The position numbers were made by a program, and so were the translations under genes. A DNA stretch of 64,000 nt from Corynebacterium suicordis DSM 45110 (GTDB lineage: Bacteria; Actinomycetota; Actinomycetes; Mycobacteriales; Mycobacteriaceae). The notes under the pieces are model-generated. The model did not search any database, was not told where the DNA came from, and worked only from the letters and a program-made list of their open reading frames with translations. Of the stretch, positions 49,609-59,396 are shown piece by piece (within the stretch, counting starts at the first letter, position 1; each line of letters opens with the position of its first letter). The stretch lies in NCBI RefSeq assembly GCF_015351405.1, contig NZ_JADKMY010000001.1:930001-994000 (forward strand). Direction: 5' to 3'.

Positions 49609-50742
49609 ATGGCAAAAAATAAAACTGCAAGGCAAAAACTAGCCGTTTTCGGACAATCGGGTAGCGGTAAAACAGTCCTGATGAGCTCTTTCTATGGTCC
49701 GACGCAGGAACCAGAGCTCATGGACAAGTCCATTTACGAGGTTCTGACAGACAAGAGCGAAACCGGACGTGTGCTGCATCAGAATTATCTGAAAATGAAG
49801 GAAGATAACCAGACCCCAGTTCAGAACCGCTTTGTCGACACCATGGTCAAGTTTCGTATTTTCCCTCGTGGTGAATCCTCCAAAGAGCAGATGGAATTAG
49901 AATGGCACGATTACCCAGGTGAATGGTTCGAGACCGATCCTGCTACCGAAGAAGAGAAGGTTGAGAGGACTCGAGCCTTTAAGTCACTGATCTCCTCGGA
50001 CGTGGCCATTTTTCTCGTTGATGGCTCGAAACTGCGGGCGAATAGGGGCGAAGAAGAACGTTATCTAAAAGCCCTCTTCATGAATTTTCGATCCGCGCTT
50101 GAATCCCAGCGCGAAGGCATCATTGGGAGCGGGCCTAAGCTCGAGCAATTCCCGAGGATCTGGATGATCGGATTGTCCAAGGCAGACCTGTTGCCCGAGT
50201 TTGATGTCATTGCTTTCCGCAACTTGGTCGTTAAAAAGGCACAGGGTGAGATCTCGGAGCTCGCTAGAACGCTGAAGAAGTTCATTCAGATGGATGAGAA
50301 TTTCAGTCTAGGAGAAGAGTTTGTTCTTTTGTCTTCCGCGAAATTCGGGGAGACAAACATTGATGTCACCAAGCGGACCGGGCTGGATCTCATCCTCCCA
50401 CTAGCCGCTTTTCACCCGATGGAGAAATTCACTCGGTGGGATAAGTACGGAAAAATTCCTCAAACGATCACGGATAAGCTCAAGGCCTTTAACCAGCAAC
50501 AATTCGTACAGGTGGGCATTCAAAACGTCCTTCAGCGCGTACCTAAGATCAAGGATTCAAAGAGGGCAGAGTCCTTACTCCCATTCCTTGTGATTCTCAC
50601 GCAGTCCGCTGTATCGGAAATCATCAAGATCCGTGATAAAGCTTTGGAGAAAGACCAATTCCTCAGAGCTCTGTATTCCGAATTTGCGGTGTCCTTGTCT
50701 AATGCGGAGAAGGATCGAAAGCTCAAGAGGTCTAGGAACTAA
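49609..50742 (+). CDS. P-loop GTPase-like protein, first gene of a two-gene module
   Basis: A 377-residue protein with Walker A GQSGSGKT (15-22), a G3-like DYPGEW (101-106), a G4-like SKAD (189-192) and a possible G5 SSAKFG. The DxPGE form recalls TRAFAC/double-GTPase proteins described in bacterial conflict systems, though only one GTPase domain is evident. The C-terminal 100 residues are helical without a recognised domain. TATGAT ends six bases before the ATG, predicting a leaderless start. It has lower G+C than its flanks. The stop overlaps the start of the next gene. Confidence 0.65.
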   Translation: MAKNKTARQKLAVFGQSGSGKTVLMSSFYGPTQEPELMDKSIYEVLTDKSETGRVLHQNYLKMKEDNQTPVQNRFVDTMVKFRIFPRGESSKEQMELEWHDYPGEWFETDPATEEEKVERTRAFKSLISSDVAIFLVDGSKLRANRGEEERYLKALFMNFRSALESQREGIIGSGPKLEQFPRIWMIGLSKADLLPEFDVIAFRNLVVKKAQGEISELARTLKKFIQMDENFSLGEEFVLLSSAKFGETNIDVTKRTGLDLILPLAAFHPMEKFTRWDKYGKIPQTITDKLKAFNQQQFVQVGIQNVLQRVPKIKDSKRAESLLPFLVILTQSAVSEIIKIRDKALEKDQFLRALYSEFAVSLSNAEKDRKLKRSRN

Positions 50743-51077
50743 TGTCTATTCTTTGGGCAACCCGGGGCAAGGACTGGGGGTTCCGATTTTTGCTCGATGG
50801 GGGTCATTCGCAACCGCTGAAAATGTACAGCGAAGCTTTTGGAAACTCTCACATCCGGCGTGAACTTTGTGACGTCAATAAGGAGTACACGGCCGTTCGC
50901 TTCGAAGACCCTGAGGGCCGCAAGGACAGTGCGGGTCGAGTAATTCCCCACGACTTTATTGTGGCGGGGGACATGGCTCAGGGAGTGGTGTCGTTAGAAG
51001 AAGCGAAGAAGATTATCTGGCCTCTCGTGGCAGAAAAGTACGCCCAGATTTGGGACAAGGACTCACCTGCCACGTAG
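50742..51077 (+). CDS. small hypothetical protein coupled to the GTPase
   Basis: A 111-residue soluble protein (MSILWATRGKDWGFRFLLDGG...) whose ATG shares a base with the GTPase stop (TAATG). I do not recognise a domain; it has no signal peptide or membrane helix. The tight coupling suggests it works with the GTPase, perhaps as a regulator or effector. It converges on the OPT transporter gene. Confidence 0.6.
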   Translation: MSILWATRGKDWGFRFLLDGGHSQPLKMYSEAFGNSHIRRELCDVNKEYTAVRFEDPEGRKDSAGRVIPHDFIVAGDMAQGVVSLEEAKKIIWPLVAEKYAQIWDKDSPAT

Positions 51078-51088
51078 AGGAGCAGTCA

Positions 51089-53080
51089 CTAGCTCTTCTT
51101 GATCAGGCCCTGCACGTAGCGATAGCAACCCAGCACGAAGACCACGAACAGGATCGGGCCCAGCCAGTTAGCCGCGGTGGCCCAGGACTCGGGGAAGATT
51201 GCCAGTGCTTCGCCATCGCCAGCTGCAGCAATGATGCCCGCGTTCAGCACGCCGAACAGGGATTCACCGACGATCAGACCGGTGGCGATCAGCAGGCCCA
51301 TTCGCTTGGAGTATTCCGGGGAGCGCTGCTTCTCAGCCCAGTTGTTATAGAACATGCCCAGCAGTGCGCCCATCGGGATGATCAGCGTCAGCGAGATGGG
51401 CAGGTACATCCCCATGCCCACGGCCAGCGCGGGGAGGGAGAAGCGGGAAGTCTTGCGCAGGATTTCGTCGACGATAATCACGCCCACGCCAATCAGTGCA
51501 CCCAGGCCGATCAAAGACCAGTCCAGCGAATCGCCGAAGATGCCGTTGGCAACAGAGGAGAGCAACGCGGCCTGAGGAGCGGCGAGTGCATCAGGGCCGG
51601 CACCGGGAGCGCCCACGAAACCGAAGCTGGTCATCATCAGCTGTAGGATCGGCGGGATAATCGCGGAGCCGAAGATCACACCGATGATCAGCGCGACCTG
51701 CTGCTTCCACGGGGTAGCACCCACGATCTGACCCGTCTTGAGGTCCTGCAGGTTGTCATTGGAAATCGTCGCGATGCCGAACACCACGGCCGCGGTGAAC
51801 AGCGTGTATGCCACCAACGCTTCCGGGTGGCTATCGGATTCATTACCGGTGACTGCCTTGATCAGCAGCGCCGCAGAGAGCACCACGATGATGCCCACTC
51901 CGGAGATCGGCGAGTTGGAAGCGCCAATCAATCCCGCCATGTAACCGCAGATCGACGCCACAATCAGGCCGACCAGCAGAACATAAACGATGGACAGGAT
52001 GATCAGGCTCCAGGTGTGGTGCACGATGTCCGTGTCCTGCACGAAGAGGAACAGCAGGATGCCCACGGGGAGCATGGATGCGAGGGTCACACCGGCCACG
52101 ATTGGGAACGGGATATCCCGCTCGGTGATATCCACCTGAGCACCGGTCTGGCGCAGACGAGCGGAGGTCAGGGAATCCTTGATGCCCTTGACCACTGGGC
52201 CGATGATCTTCAGCAGGGTCCACACCGCGGCAACGGCCATGGTGCCAGCACCGATGAAGCGGATTTCACTGGAGAAGGAGGTGTCCACGATGTCTGCCAG
52301 CGCAGCCGAGCCGTGCAGGCCATCGACCATGCCGGAGGTCTTGAGAGGCAGGAGTACGCCGAAGGAGATGATCAGACCAACGATCATGGCGATACCCACG
52401 GACATGCCCACCAGGTGGCCCACGCCGATCAGAGCCAAAGACAGTGATCCGCTGACCGTGGTGGCACCCGCGCCCACCTTGAAGTAGGTGGACAGTGATC
52501 CTGCCACGCCCTTCAGCGCTGCGAGCAAAGCGAATCCGGCGGAGGCAATCGAGCCCACGAGGATGGCCTTCAGGCCGCTCTTGTTTTCCTCAGCGGTGCC
52601 CTGATCATCACCGATCTTCAGTACCTCGCCAGCGGCGCGTCCCTCGGGATACGGCAGATCAGAACCCGTCACCAGCGCGCGACGCAGAGGAATGGAATAG
52701 GTAACGCCCAAGATGCCACCGATAGCGCACACGAATGCAGTGGTCCATTAGGGGAAGCCTGTCCAGAATCCGATCATCACCAGGCCGGGAAGCACGAAGA
52801 TGATGGCGGAGAGCGTGCCGGCCGCCGAGGCGATGGTCTGCACAATGTTGTTTTCCGTAATGGAATGGTTCGCGAACCTGCGCAGAATCGCCATGGAAAT
52901 CACTGCGGCGGGAATGGAAGTGGCGAAGGTCAGGCCAACTTTTAGCCCGAGGTAAACATTTGCAGCGGTGAAGACCAAGGTGATGATGCCACCGAGGATC
53001 ACGGCGCGAAGCGTGAGCTCGCGCATTGACGACGTTGCCGTCTGAGTATTGGTGCCAGATGCTGGCGAAGCTGTGCTCAT
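51089..53080 (-). pseudogene. OPT-family oligopeptide transporter, interrupted by one in-frame stop
   Basis: One continuous frame from the ATG at 53080 to 51089 encodes a typical OPT transporter of about 660 residues and some 15 membrane helices, except for a TAA at 52750-52748. The N-terminal piece (110 codons) ends ...GFWTGFP and the rest resumes WTTAFVCAIGGILGVTYSIPLRR, as in intact homologues where a Tyr is expected (TAC/TAT to TAA). OPT proteins import peptides or iron-chelate complexes. Either a recent nonsense mutation or a base-call error; a GTG at 52732 could allow a truncated product. Confidence 0.85.
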
Positions 53081-53245
53081 TCGGAAGATCTTTCTCTCAA
53101 AGGTAACGGGGACTTTACCTTGTGTTCACCTTGAGAAACGAGGAATGACGCACATTCGCAGCCTTTTGGGGGCGCTCGATGGAATTAATTCGTTTCGCTT
53201 ACGTTGGGGAGAGTGGACATGATTCCCAATCGTTAGGAGTTCAAC

Positions 53246-53923
53246 ATGGCAACCATCACGATCATCGGCGGACACGGAAAAGTCGCTTTGCGAGCCGCAC
53301 CTCTGCTGGCAGAGCAGGGCCACTCCGTTCGTTCCCTGATTCGCAAGCCCGAGCAGGCCGCGGATATTCGCGAAGCTCAGGCTGAGCCAGTGGTTCAGGA
53401 TGTGAACAAGCTTGGCGTCGAAGAAATGAAGGATGTTTTTGCGGGTTCCGACGTCATCATCTGGAGCGCTGGTGCCGGTGGATCCGGCGAGGAGGAGACG
53501 TGGGCCATTGACCGCGACGCCGCCATCCGCACCATGGATGCTGCCGAAAAGGCAGGGGTGAAGCGCTACATCATGGTGTCCTTCTTCAATTCTCGCCTGG
53601 TAGACGGCGAATTCCCCGGCGTGGATAAGTCCGAGGACATGTACGCCTACTTCAACGCCAAGGCGCAGGCCGACGAGCACCTGGTGGCCAGCAACCTGGA
53701 CTGGACCACCGTGAACCCATCCGAGCTCACCCTGGACGAGCCCACCGGCAAGATCACCGTGGAAACTGATCCGGATAGCGTGGATACAGACATGCCTTCC
53801 ACCTCCCGTGGCAATGTGGCGCGCGTGGTGGCAGCGGCTGTGGATGAGGATGCGACCATCGGCAAGCACATCAACTTCCACGATGGTGACACCCCAGTTG
53901 CTGAGGCACTGTCTCAGCTCTAA
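53246..53923 (+). CDS. NAD(P)-binding protein, atypical SDR (NmrA-like)
   Basis: A 225-residue Rossmann-fold protein: the nucleotide motif ITIIGGHGKVALRAAPLL (residues 4-21, GGxGxxA), then SGAGAGGSGEE-type and KRYIMVSFFNS strands, and a YFNAKAQADEHL segment corresponding to the YxxxK-like region. It resembles the SDR_a5 group of putative NAD(P)H-binding enzymes; the substrate is unknown. TAGGAGTTCAAC precedes the ATG. Confidence 0.75.
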   Translation: MATITIIGGHGKVALRAAPLLAEQGHSVRSLIRKPEQAADIREAQAEPVVQDVNKLGVEEMKDVFAGSDVIIWSAGAGGSGEEETWAIDRDAAIRTMDAAEKAGVKRYIMVSFFNSRLVDGEFPGVDKSEDMYAYFNAKAQADEHLVASNLDWTTVNPSELTLDEPTGKITVETDPDSVDTDMPSTSRGNVARVVAAAVDEDATIGKHINFHDGDTPVAEALSQL

Positions 53924-53959
53924 GACTTGGCTGTCTCGGCGCTCACTAGAGTGAGAGGC

Positions 53960-54424
53960 ATGAACCGAGATACCGAAAACAGCAAGCGAAACCCCGACAG
54001 CAACATCGACCCCCGTTACGACGCCGGCATTCAAGTTCGCCGCGAAGTAATGGGGGATGATTTTGTCGATGCCGCCCTGCAGCGCGCCGCAGGGTCGGAC
54101 GGTGAAGAACTGCAGAAGCACGTCACGGCCACGGTGTGGGGTTCGGTGTGGACGCGCGAAGGGCTGTCCCGCCGAGACCGCAGCTTGCTGAACATTGGCA
54201 TGCTGGTGGCCTTGCGAGCCACCGAAGAACTGCGCGGGCATGTGCGTGGCGGGCTGCAGAACGGCCTGACCCGTGAGGAAATCACGGAGGCCGTGATTCA
54301 CTCTTCCGGTTATTGTGGCGCGCCCGCGGCTCTTTCCGCGATGAAGGTGGTGCAGGAAGTCCTGGAAGCTGAGCTGGGTCCGAAGGGGGAAGGCGCGCCT
54401 TCAGGTGAGGAAGCGGGGGAGTAG
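53960..54424 (+). CDS. carboxymuconolactone decarboxylase-family protein
   Basis: A 154-residue protein with the PcaC/CMD pattern: RDRSLLNIGMLVAL, E-L..H...G..NGLTREEITEAVIHSSGYCGAPAALSA. True PcaC acts in protocatechuate breakdown, but no pca genes are nearby and the family is broad, so the activity is uncertain. TAGAGT (53947-53952) ends seven bases before the ATG at 53960, which supports this start over the longer frame. A GyrI-like gene follows four bases downstream. Confidence 0.75.
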   Translation: MNRDTENSKRNPDSNIDPRYDAGIQVRREVMGDDFVDAALQRAAGSDGEELQKHVTATVWGSVWTREGLSRRDRSLLNIGMLVALRATEELRGHVRGGLQNGLTREEITEAVIHSSGYCGAPAALSAMKVVQEVLEAELGPKGEGAPSGEEAGE

Positions 54425-54427
54425 GCG

Positions 54428-55045
54428 ATGGTCAACATCGATATCAAGAAGGAGCTCAAGGAGCTCTATTCACAGGGGAAGAAGGAATTCACGCAGGTCA
54501 CCGTGCCTGCACTGCGGTATCTAGCGATCGACGGGCAGGGTGATCCGAACACCAGCACGGATTACCAGGCAGCCGTGGAGAGCCTCTACACGGTGGGTTA
54601 TTCCATCCGTGCTGAGTGGAAGAAACAGACTGGGAACACTTTTGTGGTGGGGCCGCTGGAGGGTCTGTGGTGGAGTGAAGATCCCACGGCGTTCGTGGCC
54701 TCGCGAAAGAACGAATGGAACTGGACCATGCTCATCGCGCTACCTGATTCAGTGGTTGCGGAGTTCTTTGAGCTGGGAGTAGCGCAGGCGCGGAAGAAGA
54801 AGCCTGACCTGCCCATTCCCGAAGTGCGGTTGCAAACCATTGAAGAGGGCGAATGTCTGCAGATCCTGCACATTGGCTCCTATGACGACGAAGGCCCAGT
54901 ACTAGCCACGCTCCACAATGACATCATGGCGGAGCGTGAGCTCACCTTTAATGGCCCGCATCATGAGATTTATCTTTCGGATCCGCGGAAAACCGCTCCT
55001 GAGAAGTTGAAGACAGTCCTGCGTCAGCCCGTGAAGCCGCGATAG
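54428..55045 (+). CDS. GyrI-like small-molecule-binding domain protein
   Basis: A 205-residue protein of the GyrI-like (SOUL/GyrI superfamily, YdhM-like) type: FTQVTVPALRYLAIDGQGDPN near the N-terminus, a central VVGPLEGLWW, and a C-terminal LQILHIGSYDDE...HHEIYLSDPRK. Family members bind or hydrolyse small cyclopropanoid or hydrophobic compounds; the role here is unknown. It lies directly after the CMD gene. Its last 98 bp overlap the 3' end of the convergent YihY gene. Confidence 0.7.
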   Translation: MVNIDIKKELKELYSQGKKEFTQVTVPALRYLAIDGQGDPNTSTDYQAAVESLYTVGYSIRAEWKKQTGNTFVVGPLEGLWWSEDPTAFVASRKNEWNWTMLIALPDSVVAEFFELGVAQARKKKPDLPIPEVRLQTIEEGECLQILHIGSYDDEGPVLATLHNDIMAERELTFNGPHHEIYLSDPRKTAPEKLKTVLRQPVKPR

Positions 55046-56183
55046 ACGGCGGATTGGGATCCCCGTAGGCCTTTCGGAAAGAGGCCGCTTGTTCGGCGAG
55101 GGTGGCGTCGAATTGATTTAAACCATCCGCGGCCTTGGAAGAGCGCGGGGGAACTTGGATCACCATTTCCGAGGCCATTCCCGCTTGGAGTTCGCGGGCG
55201 CGGGTGACTTCGGCGTCGATTTTCATGCCGAAGAGGAGGAGCGTGTTGATCAGCACCAGGCCCATGAATCCGGCGATGATTCCGCCGAGCGCGCCGTACA
55301 TGCCGATGTGCAGGAAGTGATTGAGGTAGAAACGCACGCCGAGCGCCACCAGAGTCATGGTGACCAGGGCGAACACTGAGCCTGTGGTGAGCCAGCGGAC
55401 TCGACCATAACGCACATTTGGGGCGCCGTGATAGAGCAGCGCGATGAGCACAATCGAGAGCCCAAAGATGAATGGCCAGCGGACGAATTCCCAGACCGGC
55501 AGGAATCTGGTCTGTACGAAGTCGGTGAAACCTTGCCAGCTCAGCGGCTGCGCGATGCTGTTGAGCAGGGGAGAGACCAGGTCATCGCGGAGGAAAAAGC
55601 CCACAGCAATCATCACTAGTCCGAGGACTTGCAGGATGGTCAGGCCCCACATGGTCAACCACGTGACCACCAGGGTGCGGCCTTCGTGGCGGTCGTACAT
55701 GGAATTCGCACTGCGGGAAAACGCGCGGATGTACGCCGAAGAGGAAAACAGTGCGATGAACACGGAAATGATGAGCGTGATCACCGATTGTTCGGTGGAG
55801 CCGATGATCGTGTCGATTATGCTGCGTGCCTGGTCAGCGAAGTTTGCGGGGATGTTCTCCGAGATGAATTGATCCGTGATCTCCACGATGCGATCTCGGT
55901 TTTGGTCCAGTACCAGGGTGGTGATTGCGTAGAAGGCCATCAGCGTGGGGACGGTGGTGAGCAGCGTGAAGAAGCTGAGGGTAGCGCCGCGATCCATGAG
56001 GCCGCGGAAGAACGTCTCCACATACAGGCGCCTGGCGATGAGCTTCCACGCCGGCAGTTTCACGAAACGTTGCTGCTGGCTGACCTGCCGGTGGTAGTCC
56101 TTGTACATCATGGTGGGGATGCGCTGGCCACCCTCCGCGGGCACGACAAACGGGGCTTCCTCAACCACTTTCTTCTTGGACAT
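54948..56183 (-). CDS. YihY/BrkB-family inner-membrane protein
   Basis: A 411-residue protein with six hydrophobic helices and the family motif FFRGLMDRGATLSFFTLLTTVP (about residues 50-72) and GALGGIIAGFMGLVLINTLLLFGMKID. The C-terminal 80 residues are hydrophilic and probably cytosolic. BrkB-type proteins were once called RNase BN, but their function is unknown. TAAGTT ends seven bases before the ATG at 56183, so that start is favoured over 56270. The 98-bp overlap with the GyrI-like gene is unusually long. Confidence 0.8.
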   Translation of the reverse strand: MSKKKVVEEAPFVVPAEGGQRIPTMMYKDYHRQVSQQQRFVKLPAWKLIARRLYVETFFRGLMDRGATLSFFTLLTTVPTLMAFYAITTLVLDQNRDRIVEITDQFISENIPANFADQARSIIDTIIGSTEQSVITLIISVFIALFSSSAYIRAFSRSANSMYDRHEGRTLVVTWLTMWGLTILQVLGLVMIAVGFFLRDDLVSPLLNSIAQPLSWQGFTDFVQTRFLPVWEFVRWPFIFGLSIVLIALLYHGAPNVRYGRVRWLTTGSVFALVTMTLVALGVRFYLNHFLHIGMYGALGGIIAGFMGLVLINTLLLFGMKIDAEVTRARELQAGMASEMVIQVPPRSSKAADGLNQFDATLAEQAASFRKAYGDPNPPSIAASRADAGLSSTSQERFSADPKDKSHDAGH

Positions 56184-56206
56184 CGCTAATAACTTACCCC
56201 TTCTAC

Positions 56207-57274
56207 TCAGCCCGCGGATTGAGGCGCGCGACCGAGAACTTCGCCGTTTTCGACGAGGAATGGCCAGCACATACCGTTCTTGGAAGGGCCGACTTCTGGG
56301 GTCAAATGGGGCTCAATGACCTGCGAGCGATCCTTGTACGCCAGCAGGTACTCATCGAACGCGGGCAATCTGAGTTCTAGAGTGAGGGCGATGTTGAGCT
56401 CCTCATGCGTGACTTCCTGTTGCCAGTTGCCCATGTGGTAGGTGATGTTATTGCACGTGACCTGCGTTGACTTCCCCTGCGAGGCGACCGCAGCAAAAGC
56501 ATCCTTGCACTCCTTCACGGTGAGCCCAGCCCACCACGAGAAGTCCTGCGGCGTGGCCGGGCCGCGCGAATTGATGTACCGCGCGGCAAGCTCCACGATT
56601 GCTGCCTCCCGGCCCTTCTTCCTATCGACGTCACGCGCCTGACTCACCACAGAATCATGCAGCACGAAAGAATCAGCATTTCCGGAGAACGGGCCCTGGA
56701 TAATCTCGCCTTCCCCACCAAAGTGCCGGAGCATGTGCGGACCACGCTGCTCGCCTGGATCCACACCTGCGGAGCGGAATACCTCGTAGCAATCAGTCCT
56801 GCTCAGCGGGGAATCGGAGGCGGAGAGAGCTTTGATGAGGGCGGCTCGGGAAGTATCTACGTCTTCATTTGTGAGCCAAAGGATTGGGCGACGTTTGGTG
56901 GACGCGGCCTGCACTCGAGGCGTACACACGCGGGTTACCCAGCTGACATCCGGAGCGAAGAGCGCGTGGTGGGTGCCTCGCTGAGACCAGCTGCGGACGA
57001 TCAATCCCTGGGTGATTGCTTCCTCTACCTGTTGGGTGCTGGCGCCGGCGCGGATGGCGAGTGCTTCCAGACCGGAATTGCGGAGCTGGAACTGGGTGGC
57101 GATCATCCATTCCGCCACGGTGGAAATGGCCGATAGCGGTTCTAGGGACTGCAGTGTGGATGCGAGCGGGTGGGCTGCGGAAGGGGCGAGAAGTTGCGCG
57201 ATCAAGCGACGAGCGCGCAGTTCTCTGAGGGAGACGGCGGTGGTGTTCTCGGCAGAATCGGGGTTCTTGCTCAT
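56207..57274 (-). CDS. AlkZ/YcaQ-type winged-helix DNA glycosylase-like protein
   Basis: The 355-residue protein resembles the HTH_42 family: RGTHHALFAPDVSWV, SRGPATPQDFSWWAGLT, and LPAFDEYLLAYKDRS. AlkZ and YcaQ excise alkylated or cross-linked bases. AlkZ uses a Q-x-Q catalytic motif; here TQFQLRNSG near residue 60 supplies Q-F-Q. The residue match is by eye, and the subgroup (AlkZ, AlkX, inactive) is uncertain. It lies upstream of the YihY gene on the same strand with the stop inside that gene's leader. Confidence 0.7.
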   Translation of the reverse strand: MSKNPDSAENTTAVSLRELRARRLIAQLLAPSAAHPLASTLQSLEPLSAISTVAEWMIATQFQLRNSGLEALAIRAGASTQQVEEAITQGLIVRSWSQRGTHHALFAPDVSWVTRVCTPRVQAASTKRRPILWLTNEDVDTSRAALIKALSASDSPLSRTDCYEVFRSAGVDPGEQRGPHMLRHFGGEGEIIQGPFSGNADSFVLHDSVVSQARDVDRKKGREAAIVELAARYINSRGPATPQDFSWWAGLTVKECKDAFAAVASQGKSTQVTCNNITYHMGNWQQEVTHEELNIALTLELRLPAFDEYLLAYKDRSQVIEPHLTPEVGPSKNGMCWPFLVENGEVLGRAPQSAG

Positions 57275-57598
57275 GGAGGACTCTCAGGTCTTTGAGCCCA
57301 TGTAGTTCTGGGGCTCGGTGGGCGAGTGGATCGGACTAGTAAATGGCGCGATTTCTCAGCGCTGGCATGGGGCTGAGATTACGTGAATCCGTTGGGTGAG
57401 GGGTGTGATCTGGGTGCAATGTAGGGGCATGACGTGGTGGTTTGGCCCGATCGGAAAAATCCTGAAGAAAGTTTCTGTGACCTATTGTGCTATTAGAACG
57501 TGTGATCTAAACTTTATCTTAGAAAGTGTTGGGAACGCAAGTCAAGGGGACCGGGCTCCAAACGGGGTGACGGGTAGTAAACGGGGAAGCTAGAGGGG
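57275..57598. other. intergenic region before the second HNH gene
   Basis: No gene is visible. A degenerate SOS-box-like site, TAGAACGTGTGATCTA (GAAC-N4-GATC), occurs near 57494-57509; its second half-site has one mismatch from the consensus. Confidence 0.4.
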
Positions 57599-59230
57599 GT
57601 GGATTCTGTGTGGAGCGTTTCGGAGTCATTGGCAGAAAATGGTGTTGCTCCAGCTGGCGGGGGCCTTGGTGGCGTCGATAGTTTGGAAGATTTTAAGGCC
57701 GATCTGGAGTTGCTCGCCGAGGTATCTGCCCGGGTGGCTTCCCGCGATGCCAATATGTGGAAGCGCATTGAATTCGATCAGCGTGAGGATTATTACGCGC
57801 TGGTCACCACGTCTAGGCGCAAGTTGAGCAATGCTGATGTGGGATTTGTCAATGCCCATGAGGACTACATGCCACTTGGAAAGAATAAGCGGCCGCAATG
57901 GCTAGTTTCAGAGTTTCGGTTTACAGCCCTTGAAGCCCGGGGGATTCTGGCTGCGGCTGAAAGGCTTGACGGGCGGGTTCAGGGTCCGGATCTTCGGCCT
58001 TCCAAGAAGTACATGCCTAAAGTGCATGGGTTGGTCAATGAAGGTTCTTTGGATTGTGAGGGTATCAGGCGTATCGATCGTGCTATCAATTCAATGCCTA
58101 GTAGAACGCATGATCTATTAGTGGAACGTGGGGATCAGGTCATCGCGGACTTGGCTGAACAGTGCGGGCCGGAGGTTTTGAATGAGCTGAGCGACCTCAT
58201 GTGGGCATTGCTGGGGGAGGAAGAACCGGAGTTTGAACCCAAGGACCATGCAAGAAAGAGAAGCCTTCGGATCTCCCGCCAGGGTAAAGACGGAATGAGC
58301 ACTATCCGTGGAACTTTGACGCCTCGATGCGCAGCCGTGTTTCAGCGTTTGTTGGCCGATCACGGCACGGCGGGTGGGCTACTGAAGGATGAAGAGTTGC
58401 ATGCTCTGGGGTTCAACGAGGATCCGAGGTCTCCCAGCCAGCGTTCTCACGATTGCCTTGAAGCTGCTCTGTTCAAGAGCTTTTCCCGGGAAGAACGAGC
58501 CATATTGCAGGAAGAATTCGCGGATTGGCCCGATTCAGTGGAAAAGGATGGGATTGAAGGCGGTGAAGATAACAACGAGGGCGAATTCATCCCACCACTA
58601 CGAGATTGTGATCTCAAGCCGCGGCGAGGGAGTACTTCGATAGTCGCGGTAGTAAATCTCAAAGACTTGATGGCGGGCAAAGGCTTTGGGATGACTGATA
58701 CCAACATGAAGATCGGCATGGGGGAATTGATTGCCGGAACGCTTGCTCGTGACTTCTACCTGCAGGTACTGGATCTCAACGGGAGGAGTCTGTGGTTAGG
58801 ACGATCGCAAAGGCTCGGCAGTCTGGATCAATACCTAGCGCTGTGTGGGGAAGAAGGCGCCTCGACAGCTCCGGGCTCAAATGCGCCTCCAGCAAGATGC
58901 CACATTCACCATATTGATGGTTGGGAGCGCGGGGGATTGACTGATATCGAGAATCTCACGTTCGCGGATCCAAGAATGCATGCGCGGGTTGACGATGATC
59001 GCTCGAATAGAAACCGATGGTGGACTATATGCGTAGATCCGAGCACGGGAGAAAAGGTGATATGGCTCCCACCGGAGAGCGATGATCCGAAACGCAGGCC
59101 GCGGAGAAATCTCAGTCCTTCGAGTGCGCGCACTCCTGGCCGAAGGCTGCAAAATCTCAGACGCCGAGCCGGGCGTGCTAGGCCGGGGAAGATTTCCGAG
59201 AAAGTTCCAGGGGTGGTCCCGGCGGGATAG
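57599..59230 (+). CDS. HNH endonuclease-domain protein, DUF222/13E12 family
   Basis: A 543-residue protein: helical DUF222 region (about residues 30-330), then an HNH domain CHIHHIDGWERGGLTDIENL...MHARVDD (about residues 430-470), and a basic Arg/Pro-rich tail. The final catalytic-domain His is placed in MHA rather than the usual HH. Family members are scattered and repetitive in actinobacterial genomes, and some are SOS-induced. The start may be GTG at 57599 or GTG at 57608, the latter better spaced from AGAGGGGG. Codon use is less G+C-rich than the neighbours. Confidence 0.8.
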   Translation: MDSVWSVSESLAENGVAPAGGGLGGVDSLEDFKADLELLAEVSARVASRDANMWKRIEFDQREDYYALVTTSRRKLSNADVGFVNAHEDYMPLGKNKRPQWLVSEFRFTALEARGILAAAERLDGRVQGPDLRPSKKYMPKVHGLVNEGSLDCEGIRRIDRAINSMPSRTHDLLVERGDQVIADLAEQCGPEVLNELSDLMWALLGEEEPEFEPKDHARKRSLRISRQGKDGMSTIRGTLTPRCAAVFQRLLADHGTAGGLLKDEELHALGFNEDPRSPSQRSHDCLEAALFKSFSREERAILQEEFADWPDSVEKDGIEGGEDNNEGEFIPPLRDCDLKPRRGSTSIVAVVNLKDLMAGKGFGMTDTNMKIGMGELIAGTLARDFYLQVLDLNGRSLWLGRSQRLGSLDQYLALCGEEGASTAPGSNAPPARCHIHHIDGWERGGLTDIENLTFADPRMHARVDDDRSNRNRWWTICVDPSTGEKVIWLPPESDDPKRRPRRNLSPSSARTPGRRLQNLRRRAGRARPGKISEKVPGVVPAG

Positions 59231-59396
59231 GCCAAGTGGGGGAGAGAAATTCTAAGCACGGGTGAGCGAAGAGGAGAAAAACGCGGAAAAGCACCCCGAT
59301 CGGGAGATTAGGTGCGCAACTTCTTGCTTGTGTAAAGTAGACATTCGTTCCAGTCGAGAATGTTGAGACTGGAATGGATAAGTCAGCAATGACTGC

